Shown: in pieces, positions 9,530 through 18,104 of the stretch
How positions within the stretch are numbered: position 1 is the first letter of the stretch
Layout: each line of letters opens with the position of its first letter
Source: Flavobacterium jejuense
Lineage (GTDB): Bacteria > Bacteroidota > Bacteroidia > Flavobacteriales > Flavobacteriaceae
Direction: 5' to 3'
DNA length: 64,000 nt
NCBI RefSeq assembly: GCF_006491595.2
Contig: NZ_VEVQ02000015.1
Span: forward strand, 1-64,000
Notes under the pieces: generated by a model
Told to the model about the DNA's origin: nothing
The model's database searches: none
What the model saw: the letters and a program-made list of their open reading frames with translations, nothing else
Program-made: the position numbers and the translations under genes

Positions 9530-9552
9530 TATCTTATTTTCATTTGTATATA

Positions 9553-9560
9553 CAAATTTA
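9553..9560 (-). promoter_or_regulatory. -7 promoter box of the FrnE-like gene
   Basis: On the minus strand this reads TAAATTTG, a perfect TAnnTTTG, 24 bases before the start codon. No clear -33 element is visible. Confidence 0.55.
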
Positions 9561-9697
9561 CTTGTAACTTAATGGAAATAAAAATGGTTTAAGAATTAAT
9601 TAAGATAAGTTGTAAACTCTTTCTATAAAATTACTGTAGTACTAGTAGTCATTTATTGAAAGATGATAATCTCAACTCATTAGTCAAAGCTTTACTG

Positions 9698-10285
9698 CTA
9701 TCGATAAGGTGGTCCAGAAACCCAACCCACTATAGATTGTCGTGTGCCTTTAGTAATAGGTGTAACCCGATGCATGATGAAAGAAGGGAAAATGATAATG
9801 GTTCCTTTTTTTCTTGGAGCATTTTCAATTCTATTATTAATCATAAACTGTAAATCGCCTCCTTCATAACTATCTTCATCAGATAATTGAATGGTCATAC
9901 TTAGTTTTCGAGCTGAAATTTCTCCCGCACCAAAATCTAAATGCCAGTCAAAAAAATCGCCTTCTGAATACCTTGTTAGTTGTAATTCTTGATGAAAGCC
10001 TAACAAATCAAACCAATATCTTTCATTGTTAGAAGCAATAGCTAAACCTGCCAATTTATTGTAAATCCAATCATTTTCGGGTGTATTATCAATAAACATG
10101 ACTGAACTTTTTCGCAATTCGTCATTATATTTATCCTCTCCTGAGATGGTGGCTTTTATCGTTTTATCTTCTTCCCAAAAACTGAGTATTTTATCTATTT
10201 CTTGTGGTAGTAATAATCCCGTATAATAAATGAATTCTGCAAAGTTATATTTTAGAGGAAGACCAAATGAGTAATTTATTGCCAT
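9698..10285 (-). CDS. 2-oxoglutarate/Fe(II) dioxygenase, PKHD/prolyl-4-hydroxylase type
   Basis: The 195 aa product has a double-stranded beta-helix core. The iron triad is visible: His115 and Asp117 in DWHLDFG, and His172 in SFIMHRVTP. Arg182 (KGTRQSIVGW) is placed to bind 2-oxoglutarate. YEGGDLQF is typical of PKHD-type hydroxylases. The substrate is unknown; related enzymes hydroxylate proteins or small molecules. It is the leftmost gene of the minus-strand accessory block and is headed by the shared promoter module at 10318-10356. Confidence 0.88.
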   Translation of the reverse strand: MAINYSFGLPLKYNFAEFIYYTGLLLPQEIDKILSFWEEDKTIKATISGEDKYNDELRKSSVMFIDNTPENDWIYNKLAGLAIASNNERYWFDLLGFHQELQLTRYSEGDFFDWHLDFGAGEISARKLSMTIQLSDEDSYEGGDLQFMINNRIENAPRKKGTIIIFPSFIMHRVTPITKGTRQSIVGWVSGPPYR

Positions 10286-10317
10286 GCTATTTTTATTAAG
10301 ATTTTCAGGTTTGTGAT

Positions 10318-10356
10318 GGTTGCATAAATTTATAATAAAAGTTTACAAGTACAAAA
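10318..10356 (-). promoter_or_regulatory. Repeated promoter module, copy A
   Basis: Read on the minus strand: TTTG (-33-like), 19 bases, TAAATTTA (-7-like, 10325-10332), then TGCAACC. The module is nearly identical to those at 13124-13160 and 14651-14688. It lies 40 bases before the oxygenase start codon. A short degenerate tail (ATCAAAACTG) extends it on the plus strand. Confidence 0.7.
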
Positions 10357-10433
10357 TCAAAACTGTGTTTATAATAAAAAAATGTTTTTATTGTAGTAGA
10401 ATAAACCAAATAATACTGTCTCTATAATTGTAT

Positions 10434-11021
10434 TTAATTCATTTCTATAATATTACCTTCATTACTAATCCTATACGTTTTAAAGATAGTATCAGTTTTT
10501 GTTTCTGATTTAATAAAATCGTAACCTTCTTTGACATGACCTTCTTCAGTTATTAAGGAATCAGGCACAAATTCAGTAAATTCTGAAATTTTAATCTTAG
10601 TAGTCGTTATAAACTTATATTCTTTCCAGGAATGTGTGGGAAGAGATAAGTCGTGATCGCAACTCTTTCCTATTTCTAAAGAATCCACTTTTCTTTTATT
10701 CCAATACGTTTCAAGTTCACTCATCAAGCAAACTCCATCAGTAATTGAAAAAATAGCATAACTTAAAGAATCATTTAGTTGATTAAGAGAGTTTATTTCG
10801 TGATTATTTCCATAACGACTCCATACTTTATTTTTTGTATTCTTTATTGTTTTTATCCAATTTGGAAACACTATTTGTACTTCATTTGAAAGAATCAATG
10901 CTTTCTCACTATTTTTTTCATTACTATTTGCTTGTTTATTGACCTCATCAATAATTGACGGTTTTGAATGCTTACAACTCATGAGTTGAGTGAAAATAAG
11001 TATTGCAAGTAAATGTTTCAT
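10434..11021 (-). CDS. Hypothetical lipoprotein
   Basis: The 195 aa product has a short lipoprotein signal (MKHLLAILIFTQLMSC) with the lipobox Cys at residue 16, followed by KHSKPS, so it is probably anchored in the outer membrane facing the periplasm. No domain is recognised. Charged helical and strand-forming stretches alternate (KTIKNTKNKVWSRYG; SWKEYKFITTTKIKI). It follows the gene ending at 11054 by 32 bases and is probably co-transcribed with it. Confidence 0.75.
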   Translation of the reverse strand: MKHLLAILIFTQLMSCKHSKPSIIDEVNKQANSNEKNSEKALILSNEVQIVFPNWIKTIKNTKNKVWSRYGNNHEINSLNQLNDSLSYAIFSITDGVCLMSELETYWNKRKVDSLEIGKSCDHDLSLPTHSWKEYKFITTTKIKISEFTEFVPDSLITEEGHVKEGYDFIKSETKTDTIFKTYRISNEGNIIEMN

Positions 11022-11053
11022 AATTACTTAAATGTAGTGAAGTTAAATTGCGC

Positions 11054-11791
11054 TTAATATTGATTCAGTTCGTTTACTATTTTTATTTTCTCTTCAAAAA
11101 AAGAAATATCAATGTTCAAATCGACACTGTTTTTTGACAATTGCTTTAAATAATCTTCTACTAATTCGCTTTTTGCATTATTCTCATTGGTTGAAATATC
11201 CATTTGTGTTTTTGAAAACCCTAGTCTAGCAATCTTAAGTTTTTCCCAATCTAAAAAATGTTTTTTTGCTTTACTAGTTTTGTTAACTGTATCCAAATAA
11301 AATAAAGCCTGCAGAGCACTTTCTTGATCAAAATATAATCCTGGTTTTTGTAAGTAGTAATTTAAATAATCTTCTAAATATTGAATCGCTTTCTCACTAT
11401 TGAAAAATGCTAAAACAAGTGCATAAATATGGCCAACACAACACACTTCGCTTTTTAAAAAATGTGTTCCAATACTATCAACTTGCTCTTCAAAACCTTT
11501 CACAGCAGAAAAATAAGCACCAACTAATCGTGTTCTCCAGTTAAAATCTCCTAGTAACTGCAACGTAATTTCTGGAGTAATTTGAGGTTTAATTTCTTTA
11601 ATTTTGTCTACCCAGGAAAGTTCGTGATAACGGTCTATAGTCATATAAAAAGGAATCACCCATTTTTTTACAAATTCTTGTTCTAATTCTTTTGAATTGA
11701 CATGTGAAACTAAATCATCAAATGGTGAAGTAGTAATTACTGTTGCTCCTGCAGTATGAAGTTTTAGTCTTTCTTCTGTATTTTTATCCAT
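11054..11791 (-). CDS. DUF6000-like helical-repeat protein
   Basis: The 245 aa cytosolic protein is rich in helices. The stretches WVIPFYMTIDRYHELSW, LLGDFNWRTRLVGAYFSA and SEVCCVGHIYALVLAFF recall the DUF6000 family, whose function is unknown. The helical layout suggests HEAT-like repeats, and proteins of this sort often sit in accessory or toxin-immunity neighbourhoods. The DUF assignment is from memory of the family pattern and was not searched. It is first of a two-gene unit with the lipoprotein at 10434-11021. Confidence 0.65.
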   Translation of the reverse strand: MDKNTEERLKLHTAGATVITTSPFDDLVSHVNSKELEQEFVKKWVIPFYMTIDRYHELSWVDKIKEIKPQITPEITLQLLGDFNWRTRLVGAYFSAVKGFEEQVDSIGTHFLKSEVCCVGHIYALVLAFFNSEKAIQYLEDYLNYYLQKPGLYFDQESALQALFYLDTVNKTSKAKKHFLDWEKLKIARLGFSKTQMDISTNENNAKSELVEDYLKQLSKNSVDLNIDISFFEEKIKIVNELNQY

Positions 11792-11889
11792 AACTCTATG
11801 CTATTCATTTTAAATTTACAATCTCCTTGAAGTTATATCCTACTCAATTGAGTTTCTATATTTATTTCTTCTAAATTTTTCGAATAAAT

Positions 11890-12001
11890 TGTCTAAAAAT
11901 TAATACCGTATTTTATAGCCCCGATAGTAGTGGCATCCTTTTCTTTTTTCTTAAAAAAAAGAAAAGATAGAACGGATAGCGGGACTACTTTTCTGTCGAA
12001 G
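11890..12001. repeat. Dispersed palindromic repeat, copy 1
   Basis: About 112 bases running from TGTCTA-AAATT through TTTTATAGCCCCGATAG and a central CTTTTCTTTTTT / AAAAAAGAAAAG hairpin to GGATAGCGGGA and CGAAG. A second copy lies at 37926-38031 in the opposite orientation. Outer arms TAGCCCCG / CGGGACTA pair imperfectly. It fits a REP-like intergenic element. It fills part of the 529-base gap 11792-12320, in which I see no gene. Confidence 0.8.
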
Positions 12002-12155
12002 GTTTGTTGTTGTGCTTCTAAAAAACAAGAATTAAACGCTGGTGTTTTGGTTTTAATTTTCAAATGTAAACTTTTTCTTTTACGCTAACCAAAGAAGTGG
12101 TTCATTTTGTGTGTGCTTCCCTTATTTGTGCTTAAAAAACAATCTTTAAAACTAT

Positions 12156-12180
12156 AAAAGGAGGCTTTATACCTCCTTTT
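12156..12180. terminator. Hairpin terminator
   Basis: AAAAGGAGG / CCTCCTTTT, a 9-bp perfect stem with a 7-base loop. It lies 140 bases beyond the stop of the minus-strand DUF1835-like gene and could end that transcript. Confidence 0.65.
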
Positions 12181-12320
12181 GTTGTTGTGTTTTTATAATT
12201 GAATGTCTCTTTTAGGATTTTTTCGTGTGTATCTTTTTTATCTGTGTTTGTCTTTTTCTTCCGTGTTTGTGTCCACGAACAAGATGCTTGCTGTAGCAGT
12301 GCTTTACTTAGGAAGGGCGA

Positions 12321-13070
12321 TTAGCAGTTGTTATTTATTTCATCAAGTAATCTTTTCACTTGTAAATCTCCAAATCCATATATATACTCTCTTTTGCAAA
12401 ACTCTTTAAATATAGGTCCGAATTCAGAGGTATTAAGTTCTTCCATTATTTGAACTAGTGATTGACTCGGTCTTCCCATACTCCCATTTGTTGGTATTCG
12501 TTCGAAATGAGCATTAACAGCAGTAAAAATGAATGGGTATAAGTTTTTCAATTGTCTTGACGTTTCAATCAATTTTTCAGTGTCATTGATTTGATAAAAA
12601 TTCCAAAGTAATGACAATTTGTCGAGTTCTGTTAACTCTAATCTGTTCTCAAAAATAGAAATTAGTTCTGATTTTAATAGCCCACCAAAACCATATTGGC
12701 TATGTGATTTGGGTCTAATAAGAAATAGTTTATTATTCTTATTTGATTTAATTAATAGGTTGATTACAAACCAAAAGTTCACTTGACAGAACAAGTCATC
12801 CTCAAACCATAAATTAATATCTACATTGTCAGGAATGTTTTGGATTTTCTGGAATTCAGGAACTGTCTTTTCGAAATAGTCTTGTTCCTTAAATCCATCA
12901 TAGTTGTTGCTGATAAATTCGGCTCTTACTTTAAAAAAGTCAATCAAACTATTACCATTCACATTTCCGTCTACTAAACATTCTCTAGCTACTAAAATTT
13001 CACCTTGAATGTTTTCAGGAAATTGCTCCTTTAAAGAATCACCATTTAGAATGTGGTATTGTTTTCTCAT
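12321..13070 (-). CDS. DUF1835-like protein
   Basis: The 249 aa cytosolic protein opens with the DUF1835 pattern YHILNGDSLKEQFPE, then EILVARECLVDGNV and the acidic INLWFEDDLFCQ. The C-terminal half matches the usual follow-on domain of this family (LSLLWNFYQINDTE; PTNGSMGRPSQSLVQIM). No biochemical role is established. It is headed by copy B of the shared promoter module. A short open stretch lies immediately upstream (13074 to about 13350, same strand), but it has no convincing start or codon pattern and I do not call it. Confidence 0.75.
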   Translation of the reverse strand: MRKQYHILNGDSLKEQFPENIQGEILVARECLVDGNVNGNSLIDFFKVRAEFISNNYDGFKEQDYFEKTVPEFQKIQNIPDNVDINLWFEDDLFCQVNFWFVINLLIKSNKNNKLFLIRPKSHSQYGFGGLLKSELISIFENRLELTELDKLSLLWNFYQINDTEKLIETSRQLKNLYPFIFTAVNAHFERIPTNGSMGRPSQSLVQIMEELNTSEFGPIFKEFCKREYIYGFGDLQVKRLLDEINNNC

Positions 13071-13123
13071 TTATTTACTCATTTCTTTCTTTGGTAACTG
13101 GTAATGTGTTGCTGCTTGTAGTT

Positions 13124-13160
13124 GTTGCGTAAATTTATAACAAAAGCTCACAAGTACAAA
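13124..13160 (-). promoter_or_regulatory. Repeated promoter module, copy B
   Basis: On the minus strand: TTTG, 19 bases, TAAATTTA (13130-13137), CGCAAC. It has the same layout as copies A and C and sits 60 bases before the DUF1835-like start. It lies within the 295-base gap 13071-13365, in which I see nothing else definite. Confidence 0.7.
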
Positions 13161-13365
13161 CCGAATAGAAAATTTACTAGGGTTTTCTTTAGTGTTCCCT
13201 TCTTGTTGTTCTGAACTTAAATCTTTTTCTTTTAATTGATTTAAAATATCAATAAAGTTTTCGAGAACTTTTGTTTCTGACTTTTTATTCGTTTTAGAGG
13301 GTTGTTTTTTAAGAAATAAGTTAGTATTGCTAATGTAATTTCCCTCATTTTTTTAATGGAAGTTT

Positions 13366-13995
13366 TTATTTTGTATTAAGTTGGTTTTGGAATTCATTTA
13401 AATATTTTGCTATATGAAAACCATCAACTAATCCATGATGTGCTTCTATAGAAATTGGCAGCATTCTTTTACCTTCTCGAATTATAAATTTTCCAAAAGT
13501 TATTTTTGGTACTGATTCTTTTTGATCAAAATTTGTTGGATGTAATAATCCACTAAATGAATTCCAAGGAATTGTTGAATGTCTTATTAAATTTTTTTTA
13601 ATATTATCGTTATTAAGTCTTAACCCAGAACAATTTTTTACTGCTATAATTTCTTTTTCTAATTCTGCATTAAAAGTTTCAAAATCTGAAGAATAATTTA
13701 CAAAGCCAAATCCGAATGTTTCATCTTCTCTTCCAATAGTTATTCCTGCATGAATTTCTTCAAATTCTATTATTTCATTATCTACTATTCTATATTTTAG
13801 CTCATTGACAGAATTAACGGCAATCATGGATTTATGTAAATAATTTGCAAAAAATGACTTTTTATTTTCTTTGGAATTCCTAAAGCATTCGTCACAATCG
13901 ACTTCTGTAACTATTCCTAAAGTTGGGCTTGCCATTTTAGAAAAAAAATCAAAGTGTTCTTTTCTTTTCCAATTGGTTAAGTTTATTTTTTTCAT
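13366..13995 (-). CDS. Chloramphenicol acetyltransferase homologue (CatA-type fold)
   Basis: The family O-acetylates chloramphenicol using acetyl-CoA as a trimer in the cytosol. The catalytic motif HHGLVDGFH is intact near the C-terminus, matching HHxxxDGxH of type A CATs. The N-terminal NWKRKEHFDFF and SPTLGIVTEVD are also characteristic. I chose ATG 13995 (MKKINLTNWKRK), giving 209 aa, close to the usual 213-219; an upstream ATG at 14043 would add 16 unconserved residues. Resistance is inferred from the motif only, since many flavobacterial homologues are untested. The gene lies in the accessory block with a class-2 repeat upstream. Confidence 0.88.
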   Translation of the reverse strand: MKKINLTNWKRKEHFDFFSKMASPTLGIVTEVDCDECFRNSKENKKSFFANYLHKSMIAVNSVNELKYRIVDNEIIEFEEIHAGITIGREDETFGFGFVNYSSDFETFNAELEKEIIAVKNCSGLRLNNDNIKKNLIRHSTIPWNSFSGLLHPTNFDQKESVPKITFGKFIIREGKRMLPISIEAHHGLVDGFHIAKYLNEFQNQLNTK

Positions 13996-14083
13996 TAGTA
14001 TTTTATTGCATTGCGTTAATAATTTTTCAGTTTTTAGGTACAATTCCTACTAACAGTCTTTTATAAGATATGGTATTTGTGTA

Positions 14084-14108
14084 TTTTAAGCATCTAATTT
14101 AGCAAATA
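14084..14108 (-). repeat. Class-2 upstream repeat, copy 1
   Basis: Plus-strand TTTAAGCA, a variable gap, then TTAGCAAATA, matching the element at 19602-19626 over about 18 of 25 positions. Both lie upstream of minus-strand genes (CAT homologue and serine hydrolase). This one is about 90 bases before the CAT start. Confidence 0.5.
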
Positions 14109-14153
14109 GACTGCAAGGATTTTTGGAAATAAGCAAGAACCTAACAATTAGTT

Positions 14154-14606
14154 TTATTCAAATGTTTCGTAACTCTTTTTTGTTTTTTCTTTAATTTTAT
14201 TCCATTCAATATTATTTTCGACTTTCATTACTTTAATCTGAATTTCAGAATCAAATTTTTTAGGAATTGTTGGTAAATGTCTTGCAAATATTTTCAATGT
14301 GTCTTTTTCTACACTATAAATAATTTCCTCAAAACCTTTAAAAATATATTCAGAGATAGAATCTGGTTGAAATTCTTTGTCTGGATTTGTAGAAATTACT
14401 GAAATTTTATGATCTCCAGTTAATCCCCAGTTTTTGCTTTTCAGATAAATTTCAGTTTTCTTATTCTGAAATTTAATTATTTTTTTTTCAAATAAAGGTT
14501 TTCCAATTTCGTCTAAACTATTTATTGTTCTAATTACTTCTATTCCGAACCAAAACAAAAGAACTATTATAGAAATAAATGTTAATATTATTAATACTTT
14601 TTTCAA
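14154..14606 (-). CDS. Hypothetical single-pass membrane protein
   Basis: The 150 aa product has one N-terminal transmembrane helix (VLIILTFISIIVLLFWFGI, about residues 4-23) and a soluble domain of about 120 residues, predicted outside the cytoplasm. No lipobox and no recognised domain are present. It is headed by promoter module copy C. A GTTAGGT motif follows its stop on the minus strand. Confidence 0.7.
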   Translation of the reverse strand: MKKVLIILTFISIIVLLFWFGIEVIRTINSLDEIGKPLFEKKIIKFQNKKTEIYLKSKNWGLTGDHKISVISTNPDKEFQPDSISEYIFKGFEEIIYSVEKDTLKIFARHLPTIPKKFDSEIQIKVMKVENNIEWNKIKEKTKKSYETFE

Positions 14607-14650
14607 TAGTTTTCATTTAAAATTGGTTACAACATTTTACCATTTGTAGC

Positions 14651-14688
14651 GGTTGCGTAAATTTATAATAAAAGATTATAAGTACAAA
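14651..14688 (-). promoter_or_regulatory. Repeated promoter module, copy C
   Basis: On the minus strand: TTTG, 19 bases, TAAATTTA (14658-14665), CGCAACC. It is nearly identical to copies A and B. It lies 52 bases before the start of the membrane-protein gene. Confidence 0.7.
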
Positions 14689-14790
14689 ACTCCTTGTGGA
14701 ATTTTGGAGAAAATTTAGAACACAAAACAAGCCTAACAATTGTTACAAACGATGTCCTTTTTGTTAACGGTTGCTCCTTTTTGCATCACC

Positions 14791-15784
14791 TTACTTTTTT
14801 TTCATTGCTTTCAAATATTTCATTGCTTCTGTTACTGCTTGTTTTGAACTTTTTGGATTGAAACCTAATTCTGTTCTCGCTTTTGTGATGTCGAAATCTT
14901 GTTGAAGGCCTGAAAACATAGCAATATCTTTTGTACTTAACAAAGAAGCTTTGCCACTTATTTTACTTCCAATTTCCATAAACCAAGCAATGATAAATAA
15001 GATTGGTTTAGGCACAACTATAGGTAATTTTATTTTTAAGTCAGGAAAAAGTTCTTGTGCTATTTGTGTTGTCGCTTTTATCGATGTACATTTTTCATTG
15101 GCTAAAATATAACGCTCTCCATTTTTCCCTTTTATTGCAGCTAAATAACAACCTTTAGCAACGTCTTTTACATCAATCCAATTTAAAGTAATTTTAGTTT
15201 CAACAGGTATTTCTTTTTTTAAGATTAGATTAATGATGTTGTACGATACACTTAATGGTGTGAAAGCTGTATTGCCGTAAAACGGCTACCAACTCAATGT
15301 TGTGTTTTTTTGCCAATTCAAAAGCTAATTTTTCTCCATCATTTTTTGAATTGTAATACATATCCCTACGATCAGGATTTTGTCCGTAACTTTCTTTGGT
15401 TGGAAGTGTTGAATAATTTAAAGCTGCAATAGAACTTACATAAATAATTCGTTTTACACCTGCTTCTACGGCAGCTTCCACCATATTTTTTGTACCTTCT
15501 ATATTCACATCATAAATTTCTTTTTTGGGGTCTTTTGCCCAAAGCTTAAAAACTGCACCTACGGCATAAAATGTTTCTACGCCTTGTAATGCATTTACCA
15601 AAGATTGTTTGTTGCTAATATCCGATTCTACCACTTCACAATTTAAACCAACAAAAGGTTCTTTGTTTTTGATGTTTCGAACCGAAGCCCTTACTGGAAT
15701 TCCTTTATTGATAAGCAATCTTACCAAGTTATTACCAAGATGTCCGTTCGCACCTGTAACCAAAGCTAAATTTTTCTGTGTCAT
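14791..15784 (-). pseudogene. NAD(P)-dependent epimerase/dehydratase (dihydroflavonol-reductase-like), frameshifted
   Basis: The N-terminal half starts at ATG 15784 with MTQKNLALVTGANGHLGNNL, a Rossmann nucleotide-binding loop, and carries SSIAAL and the YxxxK-like YNSKNDGEK. It falls out of frame near 15274-15288. The C-terminal half continues in the +1 frame (NTAFTPLSVSYNI; NWIDVKDVAKGCYLAA; GERYILANEK) to the stop at 14791. Together they make a normal extended SDR of about 330 aa, so the gene is broken rather than two genes. The lesion coincides with a perfect palindrome, GCCGTAAAACGGC (15274-15286). A sequencing error cannot be excluded. Confidence 0.85.
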
Positions 15785-15848
15785 ATTTAATATTTTTAAT
15801 TGATGGCACAAAATTCATCTATAATTTTTCAAATGCACTTCGCAAATG

Positions 15849-16424
15849 TTACTTAATTATTTGCTTTCTAATTCTACTCAAACTTTTAGAGTTCATTCCT
15901 AAAAAAGAAGCAATATATTGAAGTGGTACATTGTGTAGAATTTCTGGATAGTTATTCATTAGGTTTAGGTATCGTTGTTCTGCCGACAAGGTTGCTAATT
16001 CTTTTGAACGATTTTCGTTATATGTTAATGATTCTTGAAAAACCCAAATACTGAAATCTTTAAATGCTGAACTATTTAGAGTGAGAAACTCTAAGTCGTT
16101 TCTTCTAATTCTCAAAAGTTCACACTCAGTAATACACTCTACATTTTCATTTGATATTGTTTGGTTGATGAAATTTTGATACGAAGTCAAAAATCCTGGA
16201 GGGCAGTTGATATGTGTTGTTACTTCTTCACCTAAATTATTATAATAAAACAGTCGCATAAAACCCGATACAACAAAGTATAAATATTTTGGAACTTTGT
16301 CTTCATGTTCAATAATTCGATTTTTAGGAAATAACACAGGCTCAAAATACTTTCTACATAAGTCTTTATCCTTTTCAGTAAATACAACTTTTTGAATTAT
16401 GAGGTTTAATAATAGGTCGTGCAT
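15849..16424 (-). CDS. Crp/Fnr-family transcriptional regulator
   Basis: The 191 aa product has an N-terminal cyclic-nucleotide-binding-like beta-barrel (KNRIIEHEDKVPKYLYFVVSG, about 30-55) and a C-terminal winged HTH (NVPLQYIASFLGMNSKSLSRIRKQ). This is the common flavobacterial Crp/Fnr type whose ligand is unknown. No Cys cluster for an Fe-S Fnr is present. It sits 64 bases upstream of the epimerase pseudogene on the same strand, so the enzyme was probably its target or operon partner, and loss of the enzyme may leave it orphaned. Confidence 0.88.
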   Translation of the reverse strand: MHDLLLNLIIQKVVFTEKDKDLCRKYFEPVLFPKNRIIEHEDKVPKYLYFVVSGFMRLFYYNNLGEEVTTHINCPPGFLTSYQNFINQTISNENVECITECELLRIRRNDLEFLTLNSSAFKDFSIWVFQESLTYNENRSKELATLSAEQRYLNLMNNYPEILHNVPLQYIASFLGMNSKSLSRIRKQIIK

Positions 16425-16559
16425 TTTTTTTATTAGAAAGGCTGTATAATGTTTAGAGTGTCATTTTAAGATTGCTACTGACCCTCAATGATGGAATTCC
16501 AAAACTAACGATAGTAAATATAAAATTATTTTGAATAACTGCTGTTATGTAGGGCGTTT

Positions 16560-17000
16560 TTATTTTTCTGTTGGGTCAAATCCGTACATAAAATTATTCA
16601 ATTGTCCATCTGAATTTTCAAGTCCAACAATATCCATTAACTCTTCAAAGTAACTACAAATTCTTTCTCTATCTTCTATGTCGGTTTCTAAATAAATACT
16701 ACCAAACCTCACCAAACCTTTCTCTATTACATCTTGATAATCTTTGTTGGTAGCGTTTCCATTTCGGGCAACTTTTTCAAAATCTTCGGCAACCAAATTA
16801 ATCTTTTCAGTTAAAATTGATTTTAACTTTTTGTCTCCAATTCCAGGGTAAAGGATTTTCATGTCTTTCAAAAACTTTTCTTTGTTTTTAAATTTTTCAA
16901 AATTCTCCATCGCTTTAATTGGTGTTTTAATTTGACTTTGCCCACAAGATGTAAACAAAAAAAGTGTTATTCCTAAAATTATGATTATTGTCTTTTCCAT
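16560..17000 (-). CDS. DUF4844-like lipoprotein
   Basis: I start at ATG 17000 (MEKTIIIILGITLFLFTSC), which gives a proper lipoprotein signal with the lipobox Cys at residue 19 and a product of 146 aa. The longer ORF from 17063 would bury the signal. The domain matches my memory of DUF4844: ILYPGIGDKKLKSIL, NKDYQDVIEKGLVRF, DIEDRERICSYFEELMDI and the closing NNFMYGFDPT. Function is unknown. It follows the next gene upstream by 53 bases. Confidence 0.72.
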   Translation of the reverse strand: MEKTIIIILGITLFLFTSCGQSQIKTPIKAMENFEKFKNKEKFLKDMKILYPGIGDKKLKSILTEKINLVAEDFEKVARNGNATNKDYQDVIEKGLVRFGSIYLETDIEDRERICSYFEELMDIVGLENSDGQLNNFMYGFDPTEK

Positions 17001-17053
17001 GCAGATTCTAAAAAAATGTCCAATAATGTTCGCATGTTTTTGTAGCCAGTTCT

Positions 17054-17956
17054 TTATAACCATTCTGATTTTATTCCCATGTTATTCAATTCATCAAGTA
17101 CATTTTCTTTAGCATAGCATAATGTTGCCTTTTTCAAGTTAGGAAATTGTTTTACATCTTTTACTGTTTCAATGTCCCAATAATCTTCCCAACCTTCACC
17201 AAATCGCAAAAGTTGCATATAAATATCATTTCCTCCATCTTGATATATTTCTGTTACTTCGCTAGCTAAACTTTTGGGAATGGGTAAATTTTTAAAATAT
17301 TGAGTCACCTCTTCTATTGGGTCATAACCTTCTTTCTCAAGGTCAATATCTCTTTTAGGATACCAAATGACAAATTCAAATAAGTCAAACTTAGGTGTAA
17401 TCAATTCCTTATTATACATAAGTTCTTGAATTATGGATAATTTAAAACCAAAATCTGAAAATTCAATCTGTTCTTCATTTAACTCCTTAATAATGTACTT
17501 ATCTTTAGGTACTTCTTTAATTGAAGAGCCTTTAAAAGCAGTTATTTCAATTGCTTCAATGCTGTTTTCATTAGAGTCGAACCAAACACTAATATTATTT
17601 AGAACTAAAGCTCCAGATGAGTCACCGTTAAAAAGCTTAATTCTCTTGTCCTTATTTGTTTCATAATAGTTTATAACTTCTTCATTATCGAAATAAAATT
17701 GTCCCTTAAAAATCTGCTTAGAACTAAAATCAAAATCCCCATTTTTTAATTCTAGAGATAGACTTTCTATCAATTCACCATTTTTTGAGTAAGCTAAAAT
17801 TCCTAATTCATCCCAAGTGTAAATTGTATTATATTTTTTTTTATTAACTCTTTCTGCAGCTTTTAATGTCTTTTTTAAGATTTCAACTTCAATGGGAAAA
17901 CTTAATAAAACATTGTTAATTTTAAATTCGTTTTGGGATAGATTTAATGTGATCAT
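17054..17956 (-). CDS. Hypothetical protein, DUF6892/DUF7738-like
   Basis: The 300 aa cytosolic, acidic protein has an N-terminal beta-rich part (ITLNLSQNEFKINNVLLSFP; YNTIYTWDELGILAYSKNGE) that recalls DUF7738. Its C-terminal half (WEDYWDIETVKDVKQFPNLKK) recalls DUF6892. Such proteins are often found near polymorphic-toxin immunity genes, but no toxin is visible here. The assignment is a family impression only. It is probably co-transcribed with the DUF4844-like gene downstream. Confidence 0.6.
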   Translation of the reverse strand: MITLNLSQNEFKINNVLLSFPIEVEILKKTLKAAERVNKKKYNTIYTWDELGILAYSKNGELIESLSLELKNGDFDFSSKQIFKGQFYFDNEEVINYYETNKDKRIKLFNGDSSGALVLNNISVWFDSNENSIEAIEITAFKGSSIKEVPKDKYIIKELNEEQIEFSDFGFKLSIIQELMYNKELITPKFDLFEFVIWYPKRDIDLEKEGYDPIEEVTQYFKNLPIPKSLASEVTEIYQDGGNDIYMQLLRFGEGWEDYWDIETVKDVKQFPNLKKATLCYAKENVLDELNNMGIKSEWL

Positions 17957-17993
17957 CAGTTTTTTTTAATTGGCTTCAATGTGTTTGTATAAG

Positions 17994-18075
17994 AATAGTA
18001 GCCGATTTCGGGCTTTATTCCTGTCAGGTTGCAATAGCAATAACCCTTGAATTTACTACTGAAGCGGCTATTATT
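17994..18075. repeat. Long imperfect inverted repeat between cassette-like genes
   Basis: AATAGTAGCCGATTTC (17994-18009) pairs with GAAGCGGCTATTATT (18061-18075) across about 51 bases that contain a smaller GGTTGC/GCAATAACC palindrome. The size and structure resemble a recombination-site-like fold, though canonical integron core triplets are not clear. Confidence 0.55.
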
Positions 18076-18104
18076 TTTATATATTGTTATGGGCAGTTTT
18101 TGAT

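Noticed and set aside
12203..12409. 68-codon plus-strand ORF overlapping the DUF1835-like gene end
   Set aside because: Shadow of the minus-strand gene and repeat sequence; low-complexity hydrophobic run.
13074..13350. Minus-strand open stretch before the DUF1835-like gene
   Set aside because: No credible start codon and it crosses the shared promoter module; read as noncoding.
14791..15784. Programmed frameshift in the epimerase gene
   Set aside because: No slippery heptamer or internal SD at the site; a simple mutation explains it better.
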